Part shown: positions 10,169 to 17,597 of the stretch, piece by piece
How positions within the stretch are numbered: the stretch's first letter is position 1
Layout of the letters: every line of letters starts with the position of its first letter
Source: Alphaproteobacteria bacterium
GTDB taxonomy: Bacteria; Pseudomonadota; Alphaproteobacteria; CAAHEQ01; UBA3637
Assembly: GCA_015062245.1 (NCBI GenBank)
Contig: SUVA01000001.1
Coordinates: 97,254 to 161,253, forward strand
DNA length: 64,000 nucleotides
Reading direction: 5' to 3'
Position numbers and translations under genes: made by a program
Notes under the pieces: generated by a model
Told to the model about the DNA's origin: nothing
What the model saw: only the letters and a program-made list of their open reading frames with translations
The model's database searches: none

Positions 10169-10207
10169 ATACATATGTATATAGGATAACTTTCCCCAAA
10201 TTGCAAG
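10169..10207 (-). promoter_or_regulatory. Heat-shock (RpoH) promoter of htpG with 12-bp palindrome
   Basis: On the minus strand CTTG (10204-10207), an 18-bp spacer and CCTATAT (10179-10185) match the alphaproteobacterial sigma-32 consensus CTTG-N17/18-CYTATNT. A perfect 12-bp palindrome, ATACATATGTAT (10169-10180), overlaps the -10 and the start region and could be an operator. Confidence 0.65.
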
Positions 10208-10218
10208 AGGTAAGAAAA

Positions 10219-10243
10219 CAGCCCCTTGAATCCCAAGGGGCTG
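10219..10243 (-). terminator. Hairpin terminator of prepilin-like gene; dispersed motif
   Basis: CAGCCCCTTG pairs CAAGGGGCTG around a 5-nt loop, followed on the minus strand by TTTTC. Nearly the same hairpin recurs at 27888-27912. Confidence 0.6.
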
Positions 10244-10260
10244 AGGTTTAATTTGTAAAT

Positions 10261-10317
10261 GTGCCCGTCCGGGGACGGCGGGCACAAAGTAAATAAGTCT
10301 GCCACAAGGGCAGACTT
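10261..10317 (-). other. Two further strong hairpins downstream of prepilin-like gene
   Basis: GTGCCCGTC/GGCGGGCAC (10261-10285) and AAGTCTGCC/GGCAGACTT (10295-10317) are 9-bp stems without T tracts. They lie 32-90 bp after the stop of the gene at 10350, next to a variable-region-like 3' end. Confidence 0.6.
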
Positions 10318-10340
10318 AAAGTAAAAAAGTAATTTTAAAA

Positions 10341-10440
10341 GCGGGAAGACTACTCACAGAGGGCGGAGTAGTAGTAGTGGTTGAGACGGTCGTTGTAGAA
10401 GACAGCACCGGAAGAAAGATTCACGTAGAAGGCGGAACAG
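10341..10440 (-). other. Candidate diversity-generating variable region (VR)
   Basis: The last 29 codons of the prepilin-like gene use C in the third position in 19 cases, unlike the AT-ending codons around them. The block reads mostly as NNC codons: TTC TAC AAC GAC, then CTC AAC CAC TAC TAC TAC. The protein pattern AFYVNLSSG.V...N.R.N..Y.SALC resembles the mutable end of DUF1566/lectin-fold targets of diversity-generating retroelements, in which AAC codons of a template are randomised. No template or reverse transcriptase was seen in the window. Confidence 0.55.
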
Positions 10441-11456
10441 GAATTATTGTTTGCGCCGGATGTACATTCCCCTGTAAGCAAATCACAACTGACCGCATCC
10501 GTCACCCAATAATAATCAGACCCCAGTTTATCTTTCAAATCCGACCAATTAACTGTTCCGCACTCACTTCCTTCACAATAGGCATAATCCTGATAACCGT
10601 CGGTGATTCCTAAATCCGCAAGAGATACAAGGGATTTATTGTGCGCTTTACAAAAGTTCACCGCACTCCACCAGCTTATATAGTCGGCAGAGACCGTATA
10701 TTCATCAGTGTCAAGCGATTTTGTGGTTGCAACGGCGCATTGACCCGTGAAGTTATTATAACAGGCCGAATCGTCTTCTAAAAAATCAGCATTGATTGCG
10801 CAATAGCACTTCTCTCCGCCACCATTTGTTTCACACCAATCATCACAATCGGCGTTTTTAGAACATGTCCCATCTGTTGTTTTTTCGGCGATACAATTAC
10901 CCGCAACGCCACAAGTTGTTCCTTCGGGACATTCCACACCTTCACAAGCTGGGTCTTTTTCGGTTCCACTTCCCCCTGTTGGGCTTTTTTCGCCTTCGGC
11001 TGGATCTGTTGCCAGGTTTTTGTAATAGGTGATTTCAGCATTCTTTTTACCTTCGCTACTACCTGCTTTACACTCTATCCCCTGAATTATACCGCCTTTT
11101 TTTAATTGGTCGCAAACCGCAGAATCCACATTTTCAATTGTAATAGAAAATCCTTTTCCATCCAAAGCTTCGGTTGTACTTGGGGAAAATGTTCCATAAC
11201 TGCTGTTTCCAAATGATGTGATTGTTTGGGGTAAATTCCCATCGTTGGTCATGGCCTGTGCCGATATGGTGGTGGCCAGCATACTGGCCTGATGTAATAA
11301 CTCATTCGCTTTGTGTTTTTTCATGGCGACACCATAGCCGTACACGCCACCTACGGACAAAACGCCCACGATGGCCAACACGCCCAGCATTTCAACCATA
11401 GAACGCCCCTTTTGGCTTCTTTTATAATTTTTGTTTGTTTTATTTTTTACCATCAT
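10350..11456 (-). CDS. Prepilin-like protein with lectin-like C-terminal domain
   Basis: This 368-residue protein starts with a class III-type prepilin leader ending in KG, cleaved before RSMVEML, with Glu at mature position 5. A hydrophobic helix follows (GVLAIVGVLSVGGVYGYGVAM). The middle is a pilin-like domain, then a Cys-rich stretch (CEGVECPEGTTCG...) and a C-terminal domain with SWWSAVNFCKAHNKSLVSL, YYWVTDA and a final ALCE. That tail resembles the DUF1566/C-type-lectin fold. It is probably exported and assembled by a type IV pilus or type II secretion-like machine, as a minor pilin or adhesin. The start at 11456 follows AAAGGAG. The leader is unusual and the 3' end looks hypervariable. 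Confidence 0.75.
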   Translation of the reverse strand: MMVKNKTNKNYKRSQKGRSMVEMLGVLAIVGVLSVGGVYGYGVAMKKHKANELLHQASMLATTISAQAMTNDGNLPQTITSFGNSSYGTFSPSTTEALDGKGFSITIENVDSAVCDQLKKGGIIQGIECKAGSSEGKKNAEITYYKNLATDPAEGEKSPTGGSGTEKDPACEGVECPEGTTCGVAGNCIAEKTTDGTCSKNADCDDWCETNGGGEKCYCAINADFLEDDSACYNNFTGQCAVATTKSLDTDEYTVSADYISWWSAVNFCKAHNKSLVSLADLGITDGYQDYAYCEGSECGTVNWSDLKDKLGSDYYWVTDAVSCDLLTGECTSGANNNSCSAFYVNLSSGAVFYNDRLNHYYYSALCE

Positions 11457-11730
11457 TTTTTTGCTCCTTTCGTTAAATGTTAAGACAGTAATTAAAATTG
11501 TCATTCTGAATGGGCAAGCCCATTTCAAAATGACAAACATAGTTAAACCCACTGTATTTGTCATACAGTGGGTCGGTTGTGCCAAGGCACAACTTAATAT
11601 TTAAAACTAAATGTGTGTGTGTGTATAAGGTTTCTTTATTTATACCTTTAACGCCTTTTAAACACATTTTAAATAGCCTCCTATTTTTATCACATATCCC
11701 CACACTAGCATAATTTATCCACCTTGTCAA
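11457..11730 (-). promoter_or_regulatory. Structured pilin leader, copy 1 (promoter, leader ORF, three hairpins)
   Basis: The promoter is TTGACA (11725-11730), a 17-bp spacer and TAGTGT (11702-11707) preceded by TG, an extended -10. The RNA from about 11695 holds a leader ORF and three hairpins: 7 bp (11577-11592), 10 bp (11548-11572) and about 18 bp with small imperfections (11498-11536). The last ends about 30 nt before the pilin ribosome binding site. A closely similar copy lies at 63625-63900. Confidence 0.75.
11473..11667 (-). CDS. Leader ORF upstream of prepilin-like gene, with (AC)6 tract
   Basis: This 64-codon frame starts at an ATG with AGGAGG at ideal spacing and opens MCLKGVKGINKETLYTHTH. 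The THTH codons are an (AC)6 repeat. The frame runs through all three leader hairpins and stops 16 nt before the pilin ATG, so its translation would unfold them and could couple to the pilin start. With seven AC units the frame would stop at once (TAG), as in the copy at 63688. The peptide resembles no known protein. A regulatory role is inferred. Confidence 0.5.
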   Translation of the reverse strand: MCLKGVKGINKETLYTHTHLVLNIKLCLGTTDPLYDKYSGFNYVCHFEMGLPIQNDNFNYCLNI

Positions 11731-11798
11731 GCGGTTTATGTGATGATTTTTCTACTCTTACTCATCACCTGCACATACCAACCCCAAAAGGATACGTA

Positions 11799-11824
11799 TA
11801 AAAAAAACGCCCCGAAAGGCGTTT
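11799..11824 (-). terminator. Terminator of tRNA-Glu
   Basis: On the minus strand AAACGCC pairs GGCGTTT around a 6-nt loop, followed by a run of Ts. The adjacent stretch 11731-11798 shows nothing recognisable. Confidence 0.75.
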
Positions 11825-11832
11825 GTATTTTT

Positions 11833-11908
11833 TGGCGACCCCAGGGGGATTCGAACCCCCGTTACCGCCGTGAAAGGGCGATGTCCTAGGCCTCTAGACG
11901 ATGGGGTC
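11833..11908 (-). tRNA. tRNA-Glu (anticodon TTC)
   Basis: The acceptor is GACCCCA/TGGGGTC, the anticodon loop CTTTCAC gives TTC, and the T-arm is CGGGGGTTCGAATCCCCC-like. Discriminator G and CCA are encoded. This is a complete 76-nt cloverleaf on the minus strand. In this organism Glu-tRNA synthesis is tied to the GatCAB pathway encoded at 5.0-8.2 kb. Confidence 0.96.
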
Positions 11909-11996
11909 TGTTCAAAGGCTTAGACGTTATTATAACTGATTTTTTTTCATTTTGCAAGAACTATTTTATATTGTATGCGATTTTTTAAAAATATAC

Positions 11997-12026
11997 TTGA
12001 CTCTTACGGTGTTTTTTTGTTATGAT
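11997..12026 (+). promoter_or_regulatory. Promoter of dacA-like gene, predicted leaderless
   Basis: TTGACT (11997-12002), an 18-bp spacer and TATGAT (12021-12026) lie only 6 nt before the ATG at 12033, and no ribosome binding site is present. Confidence 0.6.
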
Positions 12027-12032
12027 TTTTGT

Positions 12033-13250
12033 ATGAAAAGTCTGATAAAAGGGGTTTTGTGGATTGGTTGCTTTTGCGCCGTTTTTCCTGTTATGGCTCA
12101 GGGATATGTTTCGTCATCTTTAATTGCCGATACGCAAAGCGGTTATATGTTTTATAAAGATAATACTCAGGCACAAATTCCGCCGGCCTCTTTGACAAAA
12201 TTGATGACGCTTTATTTAACCTTTGGCGCCATTGAAAAGGGCATTTTAAAATGGTCGGACGAATTACCTGTTTCGGATTATGCCGCCATTCAACCCAAAA
12301 CAAATTTAAACCTTTATGCGGGCCAAACTTTAACCGTGCGTCAGGCGGTCAATGCCTTGATTGTGCATTCAGCCAATGATGCAGCGGTGGTGTTGGCCGA
12401 GGCTTTGGCCACAGATGAGAAAAAATTTGCCCAAATGATGACACAAATGGCAAAGCAATTAAATATGCATCAAACCGAATTTAAAAATGCTTCGGGATTA
12501 CACGTGGATGGGCAAAAAACAACCGCCAAAGATATGGCTGTTTTATCTTTGGCCTTGATTCAACATTATCCGCAACATTATCATTTATTTTCACAAAAAA
12601 CTTTTGAATTAAACGGGCGCACCTATACAAGCCATAATCGCATTTTAAATGAATATCCGGGGGCCGAAGGTATGAAAACGGGCTATGTGTCAGCCGGTGG
12701 GTATAACCTGATTACAACCGCCCAGCAAGACGGCCGGCGCTTGGTGGGAATTGTGATGGGCCAAAAAGATACCTATACCCGCGATAATATGATGAAAAAT
12801 TTATTGGACAAAGGTTTTAAACAAGTTGAACTTCAAAAAAAAGCCATTGCATCAGGCGAATTATCACCGGCTATGGATCCACTCCATCGGCGTTTTATGT
12901 TGCCCAAAACAGACATATCCACTTTTTCACATCACATGGAACAAAATGTTCGTTTAGCCTTAAAAAACGCCCATCAAAAACAACCGCCACACTTTAACAC
13001 GATTGTCCAAAATGGCACACTCGGATGGGCCATTCAAGTGGGGGCGTTCCGTTCCAAACAAAATGCACAACAAATGGCCAATCGGGCATTTGATTTATTA
13101 AAAACACCTTCTTTAAAAATCGCCACTCATTTGAATGAATCTTTATTTAAGGCTCAATTGACGGGTTTTTCGGATAAAGGCGGTGCCATTCAGGCCTGTC
13201 ATTACTTAAATCAGCAAAATTGTCCATGTATTTTAGTATCCAACTTATAA
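12033..13250 (+). CDS. dacA: D-alanyl-D-alanine carboxypeptidase with SPOR domain
   Basis: This 405-residue S11-family penicillin-binding protein (PBP5/6 type) trims pentapeptide stems of murein in the periplasm. It has an N-terminal signal peptide (about 1-23, ending VMAQG). Catalytic motifs are SLTK (about 53-56), SAN (about 112-114) and KTG (about 215-217). Instead of the membrane-anchoring PBP5 tail it carries a C-terminal SPOR-like domain (about 330-405, WAIQVGAFRSKQNAQQMA), which binds denuded septal glycan in other proteins. That suggests action at the division site. The ATG at 12033 gives a proper signal peptide. It heads a three-gene operon. Confidence 0.9.
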   Translation: MKSLIKGVLWIGCFCAVFPVMAQGYVSSSLIADTQSGYMFYKDNTQAQIPPASLTKLMTLYLTFGAIEKGILKWSDELPVSDYAAIQPKTNLNLYAGQTLTVRQAVNALIVHSANDAAVVLAEALATDEKKFAQMMTQMAKQLNMHQTEFKNASGLHVDGQKTTAKDMAVLSLALIQHYPQHYHLFSQKTFELNGRTYTSHNRILNEYPGAEGMKTGYVSAGGYNLITTAQQDGRRLVGIVMGQKDTYTRDNMMKNLLDKGFKQVELQKKAIASGELSPAMDPLHRRFMLPKTDISTFSHHMEQNVRLALKNAHQKQPPHFNTIVQNGTLGWAIQVGAFRSKQNAQQMANRAFDLLKTPSLKIATHLNESLFKAQLTGFSDKGGAIQACHYLNQQNCPCILVSNL

Positions 13251-13259
13251 AGGAGGCAG

Positions 13260-14330
13260 ATGAAATATCTTATTTTTTTATTGATGCTGTTTCCGATAGG
13301 TCTGCAAGCCGGATTGGATGAAGTGGTTTTGTCTTCCAAAGATAAAAAGTGTGCTATCCGTTATTTAACCACCAAGCCGATGAAAGGTTGGACGATTGAA
13401 ACAAAAGCCGAATGTTCGGATGGTTGGGTGCATGGCTATAATCGGGTGGAAATTTTGGATATTCAAAAAAAATCAAAACAAACACTGAACGGTTTTTTTA
13501 TGGACGGTTATTGGTTGGGTCTTTTGCCGGCCAAAGGCCATATTTTAAATCGCCTGACACCCCAAGAAGATGTTCAATCTTTAACTTTTATAATGGATAA
13601 AGATGAAGAACTGAACAACACCTATATCGTTCAATTAAGAAGTACAAAAAACGAAGACGGTTCTTATACGGAATTTCAAGGATGCCCGATTTTCAGGTTG
13701 ATGGTTATAAATCCTGAACGAAAGTTATTTGATAATGAAGTTTTTCAAGAACAAATCGCCCAAAAGGCTTTTAGATTGGCCCAAAAATTATGCGCCAAAT
13801 TGGAAACAATTGCCGTTTTCGGTGCAACCAAAACGGATGCGTTGGCTTCTGATGTGATTTTTCAAATGCAAATAGACGCTGAATCAAAAGAAAAAAATAT
13901 TATACCGATTCAAACGGATTTTAATGAATCTGACATCGCCCAACCCATAGAATTACGCCATCAATCGTCCGAAGTTTTAATGTCTGTGATACCCGAAAAA
14001 GACGGATTTAAAATTGATTATTCAAAATCTTTTTCCTATCCCGAAAAATCAATTCCCCAAAAAGAAACTTTGCCGATTACCAGCTTGGCGCATTTGGATG
14101 TGCAATCACGCATAACCGATAAACCCGTTCAGGGAAAGGTTATTGTTCATATCAACAAAATTAATTTAGATGGAAGCGCCTTAACGGACTTACCCCAAAA
14201 GGTTTTGTTAAAACATCACCCAAAATTAAAAATCGGTTGGGCGATAATTCAGGGAAACTTTTATCAAAATGAAATGCAGGTAACGAATATAAAGACCTGT
14301 CAAAAGGAGTGGTGTTCAGATGTTTCATAA
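13260..14330 (+). CDS. Secreted hypothetical protein
   Basis: This 356-residue protein has a clear signal peptide (MKYLIFLLMLFPIGLQAG) and a beta-rich, soluble body with scattered Cys (CAIRYL, AECSDGW, QGCPIF, KLCAKL, then a CQKEWC pair near the end). No family is recognised. A strong ribosome binding site (AAAGGAGG) lies 9 bp after the dacA-like stop, so it is in the same operon and probably periplasmic. It overlaps the next gene by 11 bp. A link to murein or envelope assembly is only suggested by context. Confidence 0.75.
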   Translation: MKYLIFLLMLFPIGLQAGLDEVVLSSKDKKCAIRYLTTKPMKGWTIETKAECSDGWVHGYNRVEILDIQKKSKQTLNGFFMDGYWLGLLPAKGHILNRLTPQEDVQSLTFIMDKDEELNNTYIVQLRSTKNEDGSYTEFQGCPIFRLMVINPERKLFDNEVFQEQIAQKAFRLAQKLCAKLETIAVFGATKTDALASDVIFQMQIDAESKEKNIIPIQTDFNESDIAQPIELRHQSSEVLMSVIPEKDGFKIDYSKSFSYPEKSIPQKETLPITSLAHLDVQSRITDKPVQGKVIVHINKINLDGSALTDLPQKVLLKHHPKLKIGWAIIQGNFYQNEMQVTNIKTCQKEWCSDVS

Positions 14331-15057
14331 AATTTTATTTGCCGGATTTATTTTATTTTTGGTCGGATTGGGCTTTATTTTTGCATCTGCATCCAAAACA
14401 AATCAATTGGAAGAAAAATATAAATCCTATGGTTTTATACAATCCGATGTACATTATGAAAAAATGGAAAAATCATGGGGGGAACAGGGCTTGATTTTTT
14501 ATCAATTAAAATTCCCCGGTTTAAACGTTCCTCACCGTGTGGAAAAAATGATTTTAAATATGAATGATAAAGGCTTAAATGCCCGTTTAACAAATGTGCA
14601 TTTAAACGTTAAACAGGCAATGCAAAATTTATATACCTCTGATACAATGCAGGCTTTAAATAAATATGTCCCTTATCAGGATTTTTTCAATCGCATTTTA
14701 ACCTCTTTATCTTTATTGGGAATTGACGAATTTGTCGGGGACATTTTGGTCAATACAACTTACAGTGATTTAAAAACAATGAATTTTTCAATTCAGATAA
14801 ATCAAGATAAAAAAGAAACGCTTGTTGTGGATGGTGTTATCCATGTGCCAGTCGTGGGATTACCGCAATTATCCGATTTATGGCAGGGTGATTTAAAATC
14901 AGCCGATATACAGGTGAAAGATAAAAGCAAATTGAAACGTTACATTGATTACGCCAAAAGCCGTCAATTTGAAATTCCACAAACATTAAAAAACGGGATA
15001 ATTTCTTTGAAAAAATTATCCCGAAAACTCCCCAAATTATCGGATATAATGCGCTAA
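14320..15057 (+). CDS. Membrane-anchored hypothetical protein
   Basis: This 245-residue protein has one N-terminal hydrophobic segment (about 4-24, ILFAGFILFLVGLGFIFASA), an uncleaved anchor or signal, and a mostly beta periplasmic part with phrases such as LIFYQLKFPGLNVPH and VDGVIHVPVVGLPQLSDL. No family is recognised with certainty. It starts inside the 3' end of the preceding gene, indicating coupled translation in the dacA operon, and it converges on the gene at 15054 with a 4-bp overlap of stops. Confidence 0.7.
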   Translation: MFHKILFAGFILFLVGLGFIFASASKTNQLEEKYKSYGFIQSDVHYEKMEKSWGEQGLIFYQLKFPGLNVPHRVEKMILNMNDKGLNARLTNVHLNVKQAMQNLYTSDTMQALNKYVPYQDFFNRILTSLSLLGIDEFVGDILVNTTYSDLKTMNFSIQINQDKKETLVVDGVIHVPVVGLPQLSDLWQGDLKSADIQVKDKSKLKRYIDYAKSRQFEIPQTLKNGIISLKKLSRKLPKLSDIMR

Positions 15058-15374
15058 AAATAAGTTTCCCACAAAAAAATCGCACTCAACGTGGATAAAA
15101 CAACCACATTGATAACAATAATATCCTGAATTGTACGAACAAAAACTTGTTTTGCTTCAAACATCGTTCCTTTCTCCAGTGTCAACCACCAAAACAAACG
15201 AAAACCAACGGCCAAAATGGATGAAACAATATACAAAGTCGGATCAAACAAAAAAGTTGAAACAGGTTTGGCCTCGGTTGATATGGCGTTCACAAACAAT
15301 CCGATTAAAATTCCACAAATTACCGTTAAATTAAATGAAAAAAAAGCACTGAATAAAGATTTTTTTTGTTCCAT
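15054..15374 (-). CDS. Small integral membrane protein, unknown
   Basis: This 106-residue protein has three predicted membrane helices (about 10-33, 44-66 and 80-103). The charged linker between helices 2 and 3 contains EKGTMFEAKQVFVRT. The ATG at 15374 follows AAGAAGG. It lies 3 bp downstream of the Sel1-repeat gene on the same strand, so the two are probably cotranscribed. No family is recognised. Confidence 0.65.
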   Translation of the reverse strand: MEQKKSLFSAFFSFNLTVICGILIGLFVNAISTEAKPVSTFLFDPTLYIVSSILAVGFRLFWWLTLEKGTMFEAKQVFVRTIQDIIVINVVVLSTLSAIFLWETYF

Positions 15375-15377
15375 GTT

Positions 15378-16364
15378 TTACCTTCTTCTTCTGATAATAA
15401 TCGGTTCTTGTTTAGGTGTATTGGCAATTTCAATCTGGCGTTGCCGTTCTTCATAAACCAAGGGTGATTCCACCTGTTTAATAATATCACGTTGAATTCG
15501 GTTAAATTCAACCCGAGCCTTTTCCACCTGAGAAAGCGTCATTGAACGGCCCAGTTCTTCCAATGATTCTTTGGCCGGATCATATTGTTGATTTGCGGCC
15601 ATTTCCAACCACGCATGACCGGTAATCAAACTGCGCTCCACACCACTGCCGGCCAAATACATGGACGCCAATACATATTGCGCCGGCGCATAATTGTTTG
15701 CGGCCGCATAAGTATAATAACTTGCCGCCCGATTGAGATCACCTTGTTGTTCATAAATTTGTCCCAACAAATAAAAAGCCGGAATATCGTTTACCTTGGC
15801 GCTTTGAATCAAATAATCTTTGGCCTTTTCCACTTTATCTTCATTTTCGGTGGCCATATAAAATTCACCCAAATAACGCCCCACATACGGCCTTAATTCA
15901 TCGGTTGGCACCCCTGATAATAATTCAATGGCTTTTTGGGTATCCATCAAAACACCATCTCCATTATAATAGGCCAAACTTAAATTGACCATAGCGGTAG
16001 CATCTTGTTGTTCAACGGCCTTTTGATAAAATTCAATGGCCTTTTTCTTATTTAAGGGAACACCTTCACCACGATCATACATATAGCCCAACAACGATTG
16101 AGCATTGGCATTGTTTTTATTGGCAGATGCTGTTAGATATTCCACAGCTTTTTTCAGGTTTTGCGAAACACCCAAACCGTTGTAATAAAGATAACCGACA
16201 TAGTATTGAGACCTGGCATCACCGGCATCGGCCGAAGGTAAAAAAGCACTGAACGCAGAAGAATAATTTCCCTCCTTAAAAAGTTGTTCCCCTTTTACAA
16301 AATCAGCATGAACCACAAAAGGAAAAGTAAAAACAACTGTTGCAAGTAGTATCTTTTTGAACAT
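15378..16364 (-). CDS. Sel1-repeat (TPR-like) periplasmic protein
   Basis: This 328-residue protein has a signal peptide (MFKKILLATVVFTFPFVVHA). At least five Sel1/TPR-like helical repeats of about 36 residues follow (from about 25 to 265), seen as A...YVGYLYYNGLGV, LLGYMYDRGEGV, NLSLAYYNGDGV and VLASMYLAGSGV. Sel1 proteins are protein-protein scaffolds, often in envelope or host-interaction processes. The C-terminus is basic (IIIRRRR). The specific partner is unknown. It is cotranscribed with the small membrane protein downstream. Confidence 0.85.
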   Translation of the reverse strand: MFKKILLATVVFTFPFVVHADFVKGEQLFKEGNYSSAFSAFLPSADAGDARSQYYVGYLYYNGLGVSQNLKKAVEYLTASANKNNANAQSLLGYMYDRGEGVPLNKKKAIEFYQKAVEQQDATAMVNLSLAYYNGDGVLMDTQKAIELLSGVPTDELRPYVGRYLGEFYMATENEDKVEKAKDYLIQSAKVNDIPAFYLLGQIYEQQGDLNRAASYYTYAAANNYAPAQYVLASMYLAGSGVERSLITGHAWLEMAANQQYDPAKESLEELGRSMTLSQVEKARVEFNRIQRDIIKQVESPLVYEERQRQIEIANTPKQEPIIIRRRR

Positions 16365-16433
16365 ATTTTTCTCCCCTTAAAAATTTTTTTTTAATTATAC
16401 TTTCAAAAAAAACAAAAAACAAGCCCTAAATGT

Positions 16434-16467
16434 AAAAAAATCGGATAAAGCCAAACGACTTTATCCG
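16434..16467 (-). terminator. Terminator of OmpA-like lipoprotein gene
   Basis: On the minus strand CGGATAAAG pairs CTTTATCCG (9 bp) across an 8-nt loop and is followed by ATTTTTTT. Confidence 0.9.
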
Positions 16468-16485
16468 AAATTTATAAAAAATGCC

Positions 16486-16917
16486 TTATTGTAAAACAAT
16501 ATCTACACGGCGATTTTGGGCACGTCCTGCTTTTGTATCATTCGGGGCCACAAAATCGGTTGCACCAAAACCTTTAACGGTCAATTTTTTGGCACAAACA
16601 CCTTCTTTTTCCAAATATCCGGCCACAGCTTTTGCCCGTCTTTGGGACAAGTCTAAGTTATAGGCCGCATTGCCTGAGTTGTCTGTGTATCCGTTGACAT
16701 GGGCTTTTTTACCGTCTTCTTTCAAAATTTGAGCCGCTTTATTCAAATTTGTTTTGGCTTTATCGGACAATTCGGCCGAATCAAAAGCAAACAAAGAAGC
16801 ATCCAATGTATAATCCGCTTTTTTGCCAGGGCACATTTCGGGATCGTCTGTACATAAATGGGAACAGCCGGCCAACAAAACAGAACCTGCCAATAATGTT
16901 AAAAATTGTTTTTTCAT
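16486..16917 (-). CDS. OmpA-family (Pal-like) outer membrane lipoprotein
   Basis: This 143-residue protein has a lipoprotein signal with lipobox LLAGC (Cys about 18) and one OmpA/MotB C-terminal domain (about 37-143). The peptidoglycan-binding core is present: NGYTDNSGNAAYNLDLSQRRAKAV and the final AGRAQNRRVDIVL. Such proteins anchor the outer membrane to murein. It is shorter than OmpA porins and lies alone, not with tol genes, so Pal itself is not assured. AAAGGAG precedes the ATG. Confidence 0.88.
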   Translation of the reverse strand: MKKQFLTLLAGSVLLAGCSHLCTDDPEMCPGKKADYTLDASLFAFDSAELSDKAKTNLNKAAQILKEDGKKAHVNGYTDNSGNAAYNLDLSQRRAKAVAGYLEKEGVCAKKLTVKGFGATDFVAPNDTKAGRAQNRRVDIVLQ

Positions 16918-16992
16918 ATTAAACTCCTTTGGTTAAAATAGATTACATTTTCAATATAAAGTTATTTTGCCAAAAATCAAGTATTATTTTAA

Positions 16993-17460
16993 TTAATTTG
17001 ATTTGATGGTTTCTGTTGTTTGATAAATTGTTTTTTCCGGCGTTACAATTTTTTCTGTTTTTTCACGAATGGTCCAATTTTTGCCGTTTGATTTTTCACC
17101 AATATCTGAAAAATTTCCCATCATAAAACCAATAATAAGGGCGCCCCAAAAAACAATTTCAGCAAAGTATTTTATCAACCCCAAAAAACCACAGATATAT
17201 TTGGCCGGTGTATTTGTATAAAAAGCTTTTCCGTTGCCGTCTGAATTGATGGTAAAGATATTGATAACCGACCATAAACTGGTAATCACCGTTCCCACAA
17301 ACCCTGTGAATAAAGTGATGGCCAATTGAATCAAACCACGCCCCCACCTTTGGGCATAAAAGTTATGCAAACCGAACGGGCCGAATAACAGTGCCAAAAT
17401 CACATAAATCAGTTGGCTTTTTTGGTTTTTATGATATATCTGCTTTGTTGAATTTTTCAT
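16993..17460 (-). CDS. TM2-domain membrane protein
   Basis: This 155-residue protein contains a TM2 domain (about 18-75): YVILALLFGPFGLHNFYAQRWGRGLIQL, then a second helix and SVINIFTI, matching the hydrophobic-GxxGxHxFY pattern. A third helix lies at about 90-118, and the tail is polar and Thr/Lys-rich. The function of bacterial TM2 proteins is unknown. The ATG at 17460 follows AAAGGAGG; an upstream in-frame ATG at 17505 lacks such a site. Confidence 0.8.
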   Translation of the reverse strand: MKNSTKQIYHKNQKSQLIYVILALLFGPFGLHNFYAQRWGRGLIQLAITLFTGFVGTVITSLWSVINIFTINSDGNGKAFYTNTPAKYICGFLGLIKYFAEIVFWGALIIGFMMGNFSDIGEKSNGKNWTIREKTEKIVTPEKTIYQTTETIKSN

Positions 17461-17544
17461 ATTTTGCCTCCTTTTGTTCACTAAGAATGAGATTTTAAAA
17501 CACAAAATGCAACCCGAACAAAAGTATCTTTAATACCCCATATC

Positions 17545-17575
17545 AAAAAAAACAGCCCCGAAAATATCAGGGCTG
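17545..17575 (-). terminator. Terminator of outer-membrane barrel gene
   Basis: On the minus strand CAGCCC pairs GGGCTG across a loop and is followed by eight Ts. Confidence 0.8.
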
Positions 17576-17597
17576 AAATTATCAAATAAAATTTCGC

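Noticed and set aside
10350..11456. Search for a retroelement template repeat or reverse transcriptase in the window
   Set aside because: No AAC-rich second copy of the gene end and no protein with a YxDD motif were seen, so only the candidate variable region is reported.
11604..11626. AC/TG microsatellite as a Z-DNA or neutral repeat only
   Set aside because: Six to seven units are short, but the position in a conserved leader ORF in two copies with different counts makes a coding role more likely than a neutral tract.
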